A model generated the notes under the pieces. That model was not told where the DNA came from and did no database searches. It worked only from the letters and a program-made list of their open reading frames with translations. Shown here piece by piece: positions 50,118 to 59,805 of a DNA stretch of 64,000 bases. Position 1 is the stretch's first letter, and each line of letters begins with the position of its first letter. Location: positions 3,286,001 through 3,350,000 of the forward strand of contig NZ_CP018335.1 in NCBI RefSeq assembly GCF_001902295.1, in the 5' to 3' direction. The stretch comes from Clostridium kluyveri. GTDB taxonomy: Bacteria > Bacillota > Clostridia > Clostridiales > Clostridiaceae. Both the position numbers and the translations under genes were made by a program.

Positions 50118-51095
50118 TTAAAAATAAGTCAAAATTAATATTATACATATTATTGCAAAAAAAATCATTATATTGATTTCAGAAAAATACATAAGTTTTA
50201 TACTCTCTTTTATGTGACTAAATTTTAACTCCACAGACTTATCACCTATAGTGGACTTATGTACTAATTCTCCAAAATATCTATTGGTACCTCCAAGCTG
50301 TATATTCATAGCACCTGCTGCTGCCCCTTCCGGATATGCACAATTGGGGCTTTTATGATTTTTTCTATCTCTTATCATTATTTTAAAAGCACAAGCAGTA
50401 CTGCCTTTTACTATAGAGGCAGATATACACATAAAAATTCCTGTAATTCTAGCTGGAATAAAATTAAATATATCATCTACCTTTGCAGGAAAAAAGCCTA
50501 TATATCTATATTTCTTATTCATATATCCAAGCATTGAATCCATAGTATTTATCCCCTTATAGAGCATTGCAAAAGGAGCACCAAAAACTGCATAAATAAG
50601 TGGAGCTATAACTCCATCTGAAGTATTTTCCGCCACTGTTTCTACACTTGCCCTTATTATCTCCTCACTATTTAAGCCGGCAGTATCTCTTCCAACTATA
50701 TTGGAGAGTTTAGTCCTCGCATCTATAATATTATCTTTTTTCAAAGCATAATATACTTTTTTAGCTTCCACTGCCAAACATCTGGCCGAAATAGTTGTCC
50801 AAATAAGAAATATATTTACTATCTGATATAAAATTATATTCTTTCTCAAAATCATAAGCAGTATAAAGGGTATAAAAAAGCTAACCATACCCACTATTAA
50901 AACTATTACACCACCCCAAACTTTAAGATTTTTTTCATCTTTATAAAGTTTTCTTCCTTTCATGTCTAAATATGATATTAACTTTCCTATGTATATTACA
51001 GGATGGGGAAACTTATAAGGATCTCCAATTATCCAGTCTACTAAAACTGCTGCGAAAATATTTATGAAGTTAATGATTAAGAATAAGGTAAACAA
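50118..51095 (-). CDS. cbiB: Adenosylcobinamide-phosphate synthase
   Basis: 325 residues, integral membrane. Motifs: DWIIGDPYKFPHPVIYIGKL (about 19-38), IVGRDTAGLNSEEIIRASVE (about 137-156), VAENTSDGVIAPLIYA and SPNCAYPEGAAAGAMNIQLGG. It joins aminopropanol phosphate to cobyric acid. TTG start with AAAGGGGG upstream. In the operon with a Nudix hydrolase (38 bp upstream). Confidence 0.95.
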   Translation of the reverse strand: MFTLFLIINFINIFAAVLVDWIIGDPYKFPHPVIYIGKLISYLDMKGRKLYKDEKNLKVWGGVIVLIVGMVSFFIPFILLMILRKNIILYQIVNIFLIWTTISARCLAVEAKKVYYALKKDNIIDARTKLSNIVGRDTAGLNSEEIIRASVETVAENTSDGVIAPLIYAVFGAPFAMLYKGINTMDSMLGYMNKKYRYIGFFPAKVDDIFNFIPARITGIFMCISASIVKGSTACAFKIMIRDRKNHKSPNCAYPEGAAAGAMNIQLGGTNRYFGELVHKSTIGDKSVELKFSHIKESIKLMYFSEINIMIFFAIICIILILTYF

Positions 51096-51133
51096 ATTTA
51101 ATCCCCCTTTAGCTGTCTTATACTTTAAAATTA

Positions 51134-51688
51134 TTAATCCTCATGTAATCCATAAAAAACATACCATGGTGCTATGGCTACAGCTGTGCCCTTTGCTTGT
51201 TCCCTGAGCAAAAACTCTCTTACTTCATCTTTATGCAGGGCAATTACCTGTATATCTTCCGCTTCTTCCAGCTGCTGTTTGGGATTTTTATTTTCCTCTA
51301 AACTCTCATCTATTTCCATCTTTATTACCCTGACTCTATCCGTCACAAGGGCTGGATTTGCATAAAGCTCAGGTCCTACAGATTTTATCCTTCCATTATA
51401 TCCTGTTTCTTCTTTTAGTTCTCTTACAGCACTCTCAAATAAACTCTCATTTTCCACTAGTCCCGCTGGAAATCCAATAACATACTTATCAACCGCAGGC
51501 CTGTATTGTTTTATAAATATATATCTGTTAGATGGTACCAGCTTACTTATTATTATAACTGTACTTGTAGTATTAGTCCTCTCTATACTCTCCCACTTTA
51601 GAAGTTCATTTTCTTTTCCCAGATAAGTTACTTCTTCCATTCTAACCCATTTACCTTCATACAATACTTTTTTTGATACTCTTTTCAT
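51134..51688 (-). CDS. Nudix hydrolase (ADP-ribose pyrophosphatase-like)
   Basis: 184 residues. The Nudix helix region reads GFPAGLVENESLFESAVREL followed by KEETGY, giving the REXXEE core. Family relatives cleave ADP-ribose to AMP and ribose-5-phosphate. Start overlaps the upstream gene's stop by one base, so it is translationally coupled. Its link to cobalamin genes may be only positional. Confidence 0.9.
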   Translation of the reverse strand: MKRVSKKVLYEGKWVRMEEVTYLGKENELLKWESIERTNTTSTVIIISKLVPSNRYIFIKQYRPAVDKYVIGFPAGLVENESLFESAVRELKEETGYNGRIKSVGPELYANPALVTDRVRVIKMEIDESLEENKNPKQQLEEAEDIQVIALHKDEVREFLLREQAKGTAVAIAPWYVFYGLHED

Positions 51689-53136
51689 TATACATATCCT
51701 CCTAATTTTTCAATTTCTTCTCCAATTATCATAAAACCCTTTTTTATATTCTCTTTACTAACTCTTGAAAACCCCAGCCTTAAAGTATCCTGTCCCTTAT
51801 TATCTACATAAAATACATCTCCTGGGGTGAATATAACTTTCCTTCTATAACATCCAGCTAAAAGTTCCCTTGAATTTATGTCTTTTAATTTTATAAATAT
51901 ATGCATTCCCCCTTCTCCCAGTACCTCTCTATTTTTTATATACTGTTTTGCACATTTTAATGCAAATTCATATTTTTCCTTATACACTTTTCTAGCCTTT
52001 TTTATATATTTATCAAAATTGCCGCAGTTTAAGTAATCATAAAAAATTGCTTGATCAAGGGAAGAAGTATGAATATTCCTGCTTCTCTTTATGCTCTCTA
52101 AATAATCTATAAGTATCTTGTCACCTAATATCCACCCTATTCTTATTCCTGGAAACAATATCTTTGAAAAACTTCCTATGTATATAACACTATTGCCAGA
52201 GCCGCTGAAAGCAGCCATAGGGGATACATGTGCTCCAAAATATCGAAGCTCCTCATTAAAGCCATCTTCAATTATAGGTATATCATGATGTTTAAGTATA
52301 TTATATATAGAAACCCTTTTCTCCGGGGACATCACAATGCCTGTGGGATTATGATAGGAAGGAACAAAATAAGAAATTTTAAATTTACTTTTTTTCAGCT
52401 CCTCTTCAAGCATATTTAAGTTAACCCCGTCTCTTTCCATATCTACTCCTGTTATATTAAGTCCATGAAGCCTCATAATCTTAATTGCAGTATTATGAGT
52501 GGGATTTTCACATATTATACCATCTCCCTCTTTTGTAATACAGGATAACACCAGATCAAACCCTTCTGTGAAACCATTGGTTATGAGTATGTCTTTTTCC
52601 TGTATATTTACCCCTTTATTCTCCATATATTTCAATAGATATTCAATAAGAGGTTTATATCCCTTTGCATATCCATAATTTAGGACTTTTTCTCCCTCTA
52701 TAGCCATTCTGTTTAAAAAAGCCTTTTTAAATTCATCTACATTAAATAAATTTTCATCAGGAGCTATGCTTTTAAAAGATATCATTCCCTTTTGCCATTT
52801 GGCTTCATGTTTAATTATATCTAATTTTTCTGAAAGTCTGCCATAATTATTTATTTTACTTTCCCAGGATACATTCCATTTCTCTTGAAAATCCACTTTC
52901 ACATTTGAAACAAAAGTTCCTCTGCCCTTTTTCATGTATACAAAGCCTTCATCCTGTAAAAATTCGTAGGCACACATTATGGTATTTCTGCTTACATTAA
53001 ACATGGACGCCATTTCTCTGGTAGAAGGGAGCTTTTCATCTCTTCTAAGAAGTCCTTTTAGTATCATATCTTTAATATAATCTTTTAATTGTATATATAC
53101 AACCCTATCTTTATCTATTTTAATATTAGAGAACAT
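51688..53136 (-). CDS. MocR/PdxR family GntR-aminotransferase regulator
   Basis: 482 residues from the ATG after GAGGTG; the longer frame from 53169 starts upstream of that site. GntR winged helix (about 1-75: LPSTREMASMFNVSRNTIM, DEGFVYMKKGRGTFVS) then a class I aminotransferase-like domain (about 110-480) with the PLP Lys in GSFSKILFPGIRIGW. Such regulators sense PLP-bound amine ligands. It heads the run Nudix-cbiB-cobT; whether it controls the run or is simply first is unknown. Confidence 0.9.
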   Translation of the reverse strand: MFSNIKIDKDRVVYIQLKDYIKDMILKGLLRRDEKLPSTREMASMFNVSRNTIMCAYEFLQDEGFVYMKKGRGTFVSNVKVDFQEKWNVSWESKINNYGRLSEKLDIIKHEAKWQKGMISFKSIAPDENLFNVDEFKKAFLNRMAIEGEKVLNYGYAKGYKPLIEYLLKYMENKGVNIQEKDILITNGFTEGFDLVLSCITKEGDGIICENPTHNTAIKIMRLHGLNITGVDMERDGVNLNMLEEELKKSKFKISYFVPSYHNPTGIVMSPEKRVSIYNILKHHDIPIIEDGFNEELRYFGAHVSPMAAFSGSGNSVIYIGSFSKILFPGIRIGWILGDKILIDYLESIKRSRNIHTSSLDQAIFYDYLNCGNFDKYIKKARKVYKEKYEFALKCAKQYIKNREVLGEGGMHIFIKLKDINSRELLAGCYRRKVIFTPGDVFYVDNKGQDTLRLGFSRVSKENIKKGFMIIGEEIEKLGGYV

Positions 53137-53261
53137 AATAAATTTCACCTCAAATATATTTTTACACAATTACACAAATAAATAAAGAATAATACCTGTT
53201 TAAATATTTAAAAGATATTATTCTCTATTCTATGAGGTGATTTTAGCTAAAATTATCTATT

Positions 53262-53285
53262 TTCCCCTAAATTTTTTTAGGGTCT
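53262..53285 (-). terminator. Weak terminator after metQ
   Basis: CCCTAAA and TTTAGGG pair around a short A/T loop between metQ and the MocR gene; T-run poor on both sides. Confidence 0.4.
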
Positions 53286-53301
53286 TCAGTATCAAATTTA
53301 C

Positions 53302-54117
53302 TTAAAATACAGGAACTATACTCCCTTTGTAATTTTCATTTATAAATTTTCTAATCTGTTCATCATTTACAGCTTTTGCCAATGCTTTTATATAAGGTTT
53401 ATCCTTATCTTCCTTCTTAACTGCAATTATATTGGCATAAGGTGAATCTTTTGACTCTATGGCAATGGCATCTTTAGTTGGATTTAAATTTGCCTCCAAT
53501 GCATAATTTGTATTTATAACTGCCCCATCCACATCTGCCAGTATCCTTGGAAGTTGTGGTGCATCAACCTCCTGTATATTTAAATTCTTTTTATTTTCAG
53601 TTATATCCAGTTTTGATATTGTATCTCCATCTTTTACTTTTATAAGTCCTTCCTTGGCTAATAATTTTAAAGCTCTAGCTCCATTTGTAGCATCATTTGG
53701 TATGGCAATTTGTGCTCCATCTTTCAATTCACTTAAACTTTTAATTTTACTTGAGTAAAATCCCATTGGTTCAATATGCACTTTGGCAACATAAACTAGA
53801 TCTGTATTGTTCTTTTTATTAAACTCTTCTAAATATGGTATATGCTGAAAGAAGTTTGCATCTATTTCCCCTGACTGCAATGCCTTATTCGGAGTTACAT
53901 AATCTGTAAACTCAACTATTTGAAGGTCATATCCTGCTTTTTTCAGTATAGGCTTAACTTTCTCAAGTATTTCCTTGTGAGGTTGTGGAGATGCCCCTAT
54001 CTTTATAGTAGTTTTATCCTCACTTTTACTTGTACTTCCTTCACTTTTCTGTGTTCCACATCCAACTAATGCAAGAACAAATATTAATGATAAAATAACT
54101 GTTAGTACCCTTTTCAT
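53302..54117 (-). CDS. metQ: MetQ/NlpA family methionine-binding lipoprotein
   Basis: 271 residues. Lipoprotein signal (1-21) with lipobox LVGCGTQ, then the family pattern KIGASPQPHKEILEKVKPIL, ANFFQHIPYLEEFN and GMNxxxx-equivalent VDAPQLPRILADVDGAVINT. It is the solute receptor of a methionine ABC importer (MetNIQ). A SAM-I riboswitch precedes it. Unusually, metN and metI are not adjacent here. Confidence 0.94.
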   Translation of the reverse strand: MKRVLTVILSLIFVLALVGCGTQKSEGSTSKSEDKTTIKIGASPQPHKEILEKVKPILKKAGYDLQIVEFTDYVTPNKALQSGEIDANFFQHIPYLEEFNKKNNTDLVYVAKVHIEPMGFYSSKIKSLSELKDGAQIAIPNDATNGARALKLLAKEGLIKVKDGDTISKLDITENKKNLNIQEVDAPQLPRILADVDGAVINTNYALEANLNPTKDAIAIESKDSPYANIIAVKKEDKDKPYIKALAKAVNDEQIRKFINENYKGSIVPVF

Positions 54118-54149
54118 TCTTATTCCCCCTTATAATATTAAATTAAAAA

Positions 54150-54303
54150 TAAATAAAACTCGAGGATAACCTCGAGCTAAAAGCCTCAAACTATCCCCTA
54201 TCTTCCAGCTTAAGCTGTAGGAATTAGCACCAATGTATTAAAAAACAATACTGGTTGCCGGGCTTCATAGGGCCAGTCCCTCCACCGCTCTTGATAAAGC
54301 TTA
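54150..54303 (-). promoter_or_regulatory. SAM-I (S-box) riboswitch with terminator
   Basis: On the minus strand: TTATCAAGAGCGGTGGAGGG, ACTGGCCCTATGAAGCCCGG, CAACC and GGTGCTAATTCC are the S-box conserved blocks. Terminator CTCGAGG/CCTCGAG around TTAT (54176-54159) with TTTTATTTATTTTT follows. It would turn off metQ when SAM is abundant. Confidence 0.96.
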
Positions 54304-54491
54304 TATTAAATTCATAACTTACAGGATAAATTATAGCACACAATAAAATAATGTCAATACTATTTTTTTTAAAACCACTATCCCATATAAATACCACTGT
54401 TGTGGCTCTTTAACATTTAAATGAAAATGTATATTATTATATTAAAAGGCCCACTGCCTGAAAATAAAGTTCATTTTGGAGGAATTATGAT

Positions 54492-55385
54492 ATGAAAGTA
54501 GGAATTATAATGGGTGGGATATCTTCTGAAAGAGAAGTTTCCCTGAATTCAGGAAAATCCATAATAAACTATATGGATAAAAATAAATATGAAATAGTAC
54601 CTATTGTTATAGATAAGAAAAATGATGTATTTGAAAAAGTAAAAGATATAGATTTTGCCTTTATTGCTCTTCATGGCAAATTTGGTGAGGATGGCATAAT
54701 ACAATCCGTTTTCGAGACCATGGATATACCTTATTCAGGCTGCAGCCCTTTAACCAGTGGTATCTGTATGGATAAGGACATAAGTAAGAAACTGCTGTAT
54801 TCTGCCAATATAAATACAGCAAAATGGATATGTATAAAATCCATAGAGGATATTGATTATGACTATTTAGAAAATATGGGGTATCCTGTAGTTGTAAAAC
54901 CAAATTCCGGCGGTTCAAGTGTAGCAACTACTATAATAAAAAAGAGTGAAGATATAGAAGAAGCTGCTCGTCTTGCCTTTAATTACGACAAAGAAGTTAT
55001 GATCGAAAAATATATAGAGGGAGACGAAATAACCTGCTGTATATTAGACGGAACTGCCCTACCCATACTTGCCATAAAACCTAATAAGGGTTCTTTCTTT
55101 GATTACACTTCAAAATATGCAGATGGCGGTTCTGAAGAAATAGTAGTAGAATTTGAAAAACCACTTCAAAGTAAGATTGAAGAAATATCCCTAAAGTGCT
55201 GGGAACTATTCAAATGCAAAGGCTATGTCCGAGTAGACATGATACTAAAAGATAAAGTTCCCTATGTACTTGAGCTTAATACTCTGCCGGGACTTACAAA
55301 AAATAGTCTTTTCCCTAAAAGCGCTAATGGAGTAAATATATCCTTCACAAAACTATTAGATAAAATAATTCAATGTTCTATGTAA
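54492..55385 (+). CDS. ddl: D-alanine-D-alanine ligase
   Basis: 297 residues, complete. KVGIIMGGISSEREVSLNSG start, HGKFGEDGIIQ (about 58), EMxxx-type IDKDISKK, VVKPNSGGSSVAT (about 134-146), EKYIEGDEITC and the C-terminal ELNTLPGLTKNSLFPKSA. Makes D-Ala-D-Ala for peptidoglycan. GGAGG precedes the ATG. Monocistronic, divergent from metQ. Confidence 0.96.
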   Translation: MKVGIIMGGISSEREVSLNSGKSIINYMDKNKYEIVPIVIDKKNDVFEKVKDIDFAFIALHGKFGEDGIIQSVFETMDIPYSGCSPLTSGICMDKDISKKLLYSANINTAKWICIKSIEDIDYDYLENMGYPVVVKPNSGGSSVATTIIKKSEDIEEAARLAFNYDKEVMIEKYIEGDEITCCILDGTALPILAIKPNKGSFFDYTSKYADGGSEEIVVEFEKPLQSKIEEISLKCWELFKCKGYVRVDMILKDKVPYVLELNTLPGLTKNSLFPKSANGVNISFTKLLDKIIQCSM

Positions 55386-55400
55386 AAAAAATTTTTTCAT

Positions 55401-55430
55401 CAGGGGAATACAATGGTGTTTTCCCCTGGA
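55401..55430. terminator. Hairpin between convergent ddl and beta-CASP genes
   Basis: CAGGGGAA and TTCCCCTG pair around a 12-nt loop. T-runs are moderate; A-run lies upstream at 55384-55391. Confidence 0.55.
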
Positions 55431-57926
55431 TTACCATTTTAATGTGCATCCTGTTTTGTGTTCAAATTCTAATTTTACAGAATCCAAATCTTCTACATTC
55501 ACATCTTCCAATTTTAGCTCTAAACTTAAATTTATATTATTAAAAGAAGGATTTTTCTTTAATTTTATATTTTTTCTTTTACATATATCAAGGGCTATAT
55601 TTATTATTTCATTTTGATTTGCACTGCTGGATATACTGATATTCCATCCTGTTAAATTTGCTAAATCTTGAATATGTATTTTATATTTTTCTCCGATTAC
55701 AGGACTTATAAAGGAAAGTTCTATATGTTTTTCATCATTATATGATTTTATACTTTTTCTATAAGGCTTAAACTCCTCTTTATCAAAGAACTCCCCTATT
55801 AAACTTAAAGCTTTATTTTGCTCCATGGTTTCAAATTCACCTAGAGCTTTTATGCAAATGTGCTCCAGTTTATCCTTTACCGCATCCTCTGGAGATTGTA
55901 CTAATAAACAAAGCCCTGTAGTATTTTCAAATTCCTTAATCTTATCTTTTCCTATAATATATTTAGAATTTGTCATAACTATAGCTTGTTTCTGCTCCAG
56001 CCTATAAGATATTTTTTTTATAGATACCTCATTTAAAATGTTATTTATAATTTCAGAGGCTGCATTTATATTTATAGTATCACTTATTTCCACCTTCCAG
56101 CCCACTTCTTTTTCAAATTGTTCTATTTTATTATTTATACTTTTATGCACTGTAGAGGGAAAGTGAAAATTTAAAATCACTTTTTTTTCATCATACATAA
56201 AGCTTGACTTTTTAGGATTAAAATGCTTAAAATACCTGTTAGTAAATTCTTTTAGTTCATTTGGCTTAAGTTCTTTCGTTTTTAAATTTTCCTTCACCTT
56301 TTCCTCACTTTTACATTTAAACAGAAACAATCTTCTATTATCACTTTCAAAATAAGGAGAATTCACTATAATTCTTTGAAAATTTTCCGTTGCACTTCTT
56401 TCTTTATTATTTCCACTCCATATATAAATCATCTCTTCCAGAGTGAACAATCTTTCTCCATAATTAAGTGACACAAACTCCCAAAACTTTTTTAAATTAT
56501 TTTCATCTAATTCTTCATTACGGTTCATAACTTTATCCAAAGATTTTCTCCATTGTTTTCGAGGTTTGTTTATATTAATATCATAGATTTCACTGCATTT
56601 AGGTGCATACACTTTTCCCTTTACTTCTGAAGAAAGCTGCATACAAAAATTTTCTATCACATCCTCATTGCCATGTACTATAAATATATTTCTTGGACTT
56701 AAAAAATTTATAAGTGATTTTATCTCACTTTTATCACTGTGAGCTGACAGCCCTATATTTTTTACCTTGCAATTTACAGGAATAGTTTTATCATTTATAT
56801 GCAATTTTTTATCTTTTTCTTCTTTTAAAAGTTCCAGAAGTTTTCTTCCTGGAGATTCTTCATCCTGGTATCCTGTCATAACTATATAACCATTTTCCAT
56901 GGGAGCTATTTTTTCTGCATAATACTGACTATACCCTCCTGTGAGCATACCTGAACTTGAAACTATCACTAAAGATTCATCATCTTCTAATATTTTTTCT
57001 CTAAGTTTATTATCTACAGGAATTATGTTATCATCATAAAAAGGTTCAATTCCTCTTAATATTTTCTTTCCCAAAGAATTTTTGAGGTATAGTGGATTTA
57101 ACTTGTAGGTTCTATTTATATCCCGTATCATTCCATCTACATAAACCTTAATATCCTTTAATATATTTTTATTCAGTGCCTTTTTTATGGTAAGCAATAC
57201 TTCCTGGGATCTACCAAGTGCAAAAGCCGGAATCAACATTTTTCCTTTTTTTCTTTTACATTCATTTATAATATCTATAAGACGTTCTTCTTCCACTTCT
57301 CTATTTGAATGCAGTCTATCTCCATAGGTAGCTTCAAAAATTGCTACATCCGGTCTTAACCTTGGAACTTTTAGTCCTTCTACAGTTTTTTGTGAAAATA
57401 CAGAAAAATCTCCAGAATAAAACAGAGAGCCCTCTGGAGTGGTAATATAAACGCAGGCTGCCCCTGCTATATGTCCCGCCATATAAAATGTAAGTTTTAC
57501 ATCCTGAAAAATAGGAAATTCCACCATATAATTTATAGGAAATATGCTATTTAGCATATTTTTAACATCTGATTCTGCATATAGGGGAATTTCCCCTTCT
57601 CTATTATTCATAATTTTCAAACTATCATAAAGAAGTACCCTCATCAAGTCTTTTGTCATTTTAGTAGTATATATTCTAGCTAATGGATATTCTTTACTTA
57701 TTATAGGCAAAGATCCTATATGATCCATGTGAGAATGACTTATAATTATAGCATCTATGCCTCCCTGCTCCTGAATTGATTTAAAATCTGGAAGGGCATC
57801 TTTAGATGAGCTCTGTCTTATACCACAATCCATTAATATATTTCTATTATATATTCTAACAAGTATACAACTTCCACCTACTTCTCTAGCTCCCCCTAAA
57901 AATGAAATGTCCATATTATACATCAT
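55431..57926 (-). CDS. Beta-CASP metallo-beta-lactamase RNA nuclease with long C-terminal extension
   Basis: 831 residues. The MBL/beta-CASP core (about 1-455) has ISHSHMDHIGSLP (about 61-73), AGHIAGA, YSGDFS, EATYGDR, the beta-CASP insert, SSSGMLTGG and the final HGNEDV. These form the two-zinc nuclease site of CPSF-73/YSH1-like enzymes. The C-terminal 370 residues are unlike known CASP C-domains and contain repeating beta-alpha units (LNFHFPSTVHKSINNKIEQF, ISDTININAASEIINNIL; twice more), maybe RNA-binding KH-like or IF3-like repeats. First ATG has GGGAG only 2 nt upstream; the ATG at 57914 is the other option. Confidence 0.9.
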   Translation of the reverse strand: MMYNMDISFLGGAREVGGSCILVRIYNRNILMDCGIRQSSSKDALPDFKSIQEQGGIDAIIISHSHMDHIGSLPIISKEYPLARIYTTKMTKDLMRVLLYDSLKIMNNREGEIPLYAESDVKNMLNSIFPINYMVEFPIFQDVKLTFYMAGHIAGAACVYITTPEGSLFYSGDFSVFSQKTVEGLKVPRLRPDVAIFEATYGDRLHSNREVEEERLIDIINECKRKKGKMLIPAFALGRSQEVLLTIKKALNKNILKDIKVYVDGMIRDINRTYKLNPLYLKNSLGKKILRGIEPFYDDNIIPVDNKLREKILEDDESLVIVSSSGMLTGGYSQYYAEKIAPMENGYIVMTGYQDEESPGRKLLELLKEEKDKKLHINDKTIPVNCKVKNIGLSAHSDKSEIKSLINFLSPRNIFIVHGNEDVIENFCMQLSSEVKGKVYAPKCSEIYDININKPRKQWRKSLDKVMNRNEELDENNLKKFWEFVSLNYGERLFTLEEMIYIWSGNNKERSATENFQRIIVNSPYFESDNRRLFLFKCKSEEKVKENLKTKELKPNELKEFTNRYFKHFNPKKSSFMYDEKKVILNFHFPSTVHKSINNKIEQFEKEVGWKVEISDTININAASEIINNILNEVSIKKISYRLEQKQAIVMTNSKYIIGKDKIKEFENTTGLCLLVQSPEDAVKDKLEHICIKALGEFETMEQNKALSLIGEFFDKEEFKPYRKSIKSYNDEKHIELSFISPVIGEKYKIHIQDLANLTGWNISISSSANQNEIINIALDICKRKNIKLKKNPSFNNINLSLELKLEDVNVEDLDSVKLEFEHKTGCTLKW

Positions 57927-58072
57927 CTCCCTCTTCCAGTAAATATACTTATATTTTAAATATGTTCCATCTATTCATAATCAACCTGAAGATGTTTTAT
58001 ATAACATTTTAACATATATGTTTATATTATTCAAAATGATTAATTTAAATTATTGTCAAAGAACAAGTATAT

Positions 58073-59101
58073 CTATATATTTTCAGCAATATAATAAATA
58101 AGTTTTTCTGTATCCTGCCACCCTAAACATGGATCTGTAATGGATTTTCCATATACACCTTCATCTACATGTTGATTTCCTTCCACAAGATAGCTTTCAA
58201 TCATAAATCCCTTTATCATATGTTTAAGAGAAGTATCATATTTTCTACTCATAAGTACTTCCCTTGCAATTCGTGGTTGTTCTTTATAACGCTTCATGGA
58301 ATTTGCATGGTTGGTATCAATAATTATGGAAGGATTTAATAATTGTTTTTCCTCATATCTTCTAGATAGAATAACTAAATTTTCATAATGATAATTTGGA
58401 ATATTTCTTCCATAGGAGTCTACAGCTCCCCTTAACACAGCATGAGCCATTCGATTTCCGCTAGTTTCAATTTCCCACCCATTATATATAAAAGTATGAT
58501 GTAGTTGTGCCGCTTTAATAGAGTTTAACATCACCGTTAAATCTCCGCTGGTAGGATTCTTCATTCCCACTGGCATATCAATACCACTTACAGTAAATCT
58601 ATGCTGTTGATCTTCTACGGAACGAGCACCTATGGCATGATAACTTAACAAATCCGCAAGATATGTATAATTTTCAGGATACAACATTTCATCTGCCGCA
58701 GGCATATGGTATTCACTTAAAGACTTTATGTGCATTTTTCTAATGGCCTTTATACCTGCAATCAAATCCGGTTTTTTATTTAGATCTGGCTGGTGTGCCA
58801 TTCCCTTGTATCCTTCGCCTGTGGTCCTTGGCTTATTTGTGTAAATTCTAGGGATAATAATTATAACATCCTTTACCTTTTCCTGTACCTCTGCAAGCTT
58901 GCCTATATATTCACAAACAGAATCTTCATTATCTGCAGAACAAGGTCCTATTATAAGGAGAAATTTACTGCTTTCATTTAAAAAAACTTTTTTTATTTCT
59001 TCATCCCTATTTTTTTTAATTTCCCTTAGATGTTTTGATAAAGGCATTTCCTCTATTATCTCCTCTGCAGTAGGCATTTTTTTAATAAATTTCATACTCA
59101 T
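58073..59101 (-). CDS. 3-deoxy-7-phosphoheptulonate (DAHP) synthase, class I AroFGH-type
   Basis: 342 residues. LLIIGPCSADNEDSVCEYIG (about 48-67), PRIYTNKPRTTGEGYKG (about 84-100), ARSVEDQQHR, GMKNPTSGD, DTNHANSMKRYKEQ and GFMIESYLVEGNQ carry the metal, PEP and E4P ligands. It makes the first shikimate intermediate. AGGAAAG precedes the ATG. Monocistronic. Confidence 0.96.
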   Translation of the reverse strand: MSMKFIKKMPTAEEIIEEMPLSKHLREIKKNRDEEIKKVFLNESSKFLLIIGPCSADNEDSVCEYIGKLAEVQEKVKDVIIIIPRIYTNKPRTTGEGYKGMAHQPDLNKKPDLIAGIKAIRKMHIKSLSEYHMPAADEMLYPENYTYLADLLSYHAIGARSVEDQQHRFTVSGIDMPVGMKNPTSGDLTVMLNSIKAAQLHHTFIYNGWEIETSGNRMAHAVLRGAVDSYGRNIPNYHYENLVILSRRYEEKQLLNPSIIIDTNHANSMKRYKEQPRIAREVLMSRKYDTSLKHMIKGFMIESYLVEGNQHVDEGVYGKSITDPCLGWQDTEKLIYYIAENI

Positions 59102-59193
59102 ATTCTTTACTTTCCTTTCTTAAAGTATCTTAATTGGAATTATAATTTCTATTTTAAAGTATAAACTTTTATATATATGAGTCAACAAAAACA

Positions 59194-59805
59194 TTATTTA
59201 TGCAAAGCTTTAGCCGCAGCCTTTATATCACTTTTGCCTAAGATGGCAGATACAATAGAAATACCATTAATTCCTGTAGACAATACTTCCCTAAAATTAT
59301 TCTCATTAATCCCTCCAATTGCAACTGCAGGTATATTTATGCTATTATATACACTTCTTAGCCCCTTTATTCCTATGGGAATGTCTATATCCTTCTTAGT
59401 ACCTGTAAAAAATATCGCTCCTATTCCAACATAATCTGCACCATTTTTCTCTGCTTCCAAAGCTTCCTCTACATTGCCTACAGATATTCCTATTATTTTA
59501 TTTTTACCCAATATGTTTCTAGCTTCAATTAAGGGCATATCACTTTGTCCAAGATGTACTCCTTCTGCATCTACCGCTTGTGCTATATCTAATCTGTCAT
59601 TTATTATCAAAGGAACATTATAAGTTTCAGTTATTTTTTTTAATTCTAATGCCTGCTTATAGAATTCTCTTGTAGAAACATCTTTTTCTCTTAACTGCAC
59701 CAGGGTAACCCCACCTAAAATGGCTTGTTCCACAGCCTCATAAAGAGATTTCCCCTTTAAAATATTTCTATCTGTAACTAGATATAAACTATAATCTAAT
59801 TCCAT
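59194..59805 (-). CDS. thiE: Thiamine-phosphate synthase
   Basis: 203 residues; TIM-barrel with GVTLVQLREKDVSTREFY (about 32-49), NDRLDIAQAVDAEGVHLGQ (about 67-85), GADYVGIGAIFFTGTKKD and AIGGINENN. Couples HMP-PP and HET-P. Start overlaps the thiM stop by 10 bases. Third gene of the thiD-thiM-thiE operon. Confidence 0.96.
   Translation of the reverse strand: MELDYSLYLVTDRNILKGKSLYEAVEQAILGGVTLVQLREKDVSTREFYKQALELKKITETYNVPLIINDRLDIAQAVDAEGVHLGQSDMPLIEARNILGKNKIIGISVGNVEEALEAEKNGADYVGIGAIFFTGTKKDIDIPIGIKGLRSVYNSINIPAVAIGGINENNFREVLSTGINGISIVSAILGKSDIKAAAKALHK

Noticed and set aside
54661..54927. 88-residue frame antisense to ddl
   Set aside because: Pure shadow of the ddl coding sequence with no start signals.
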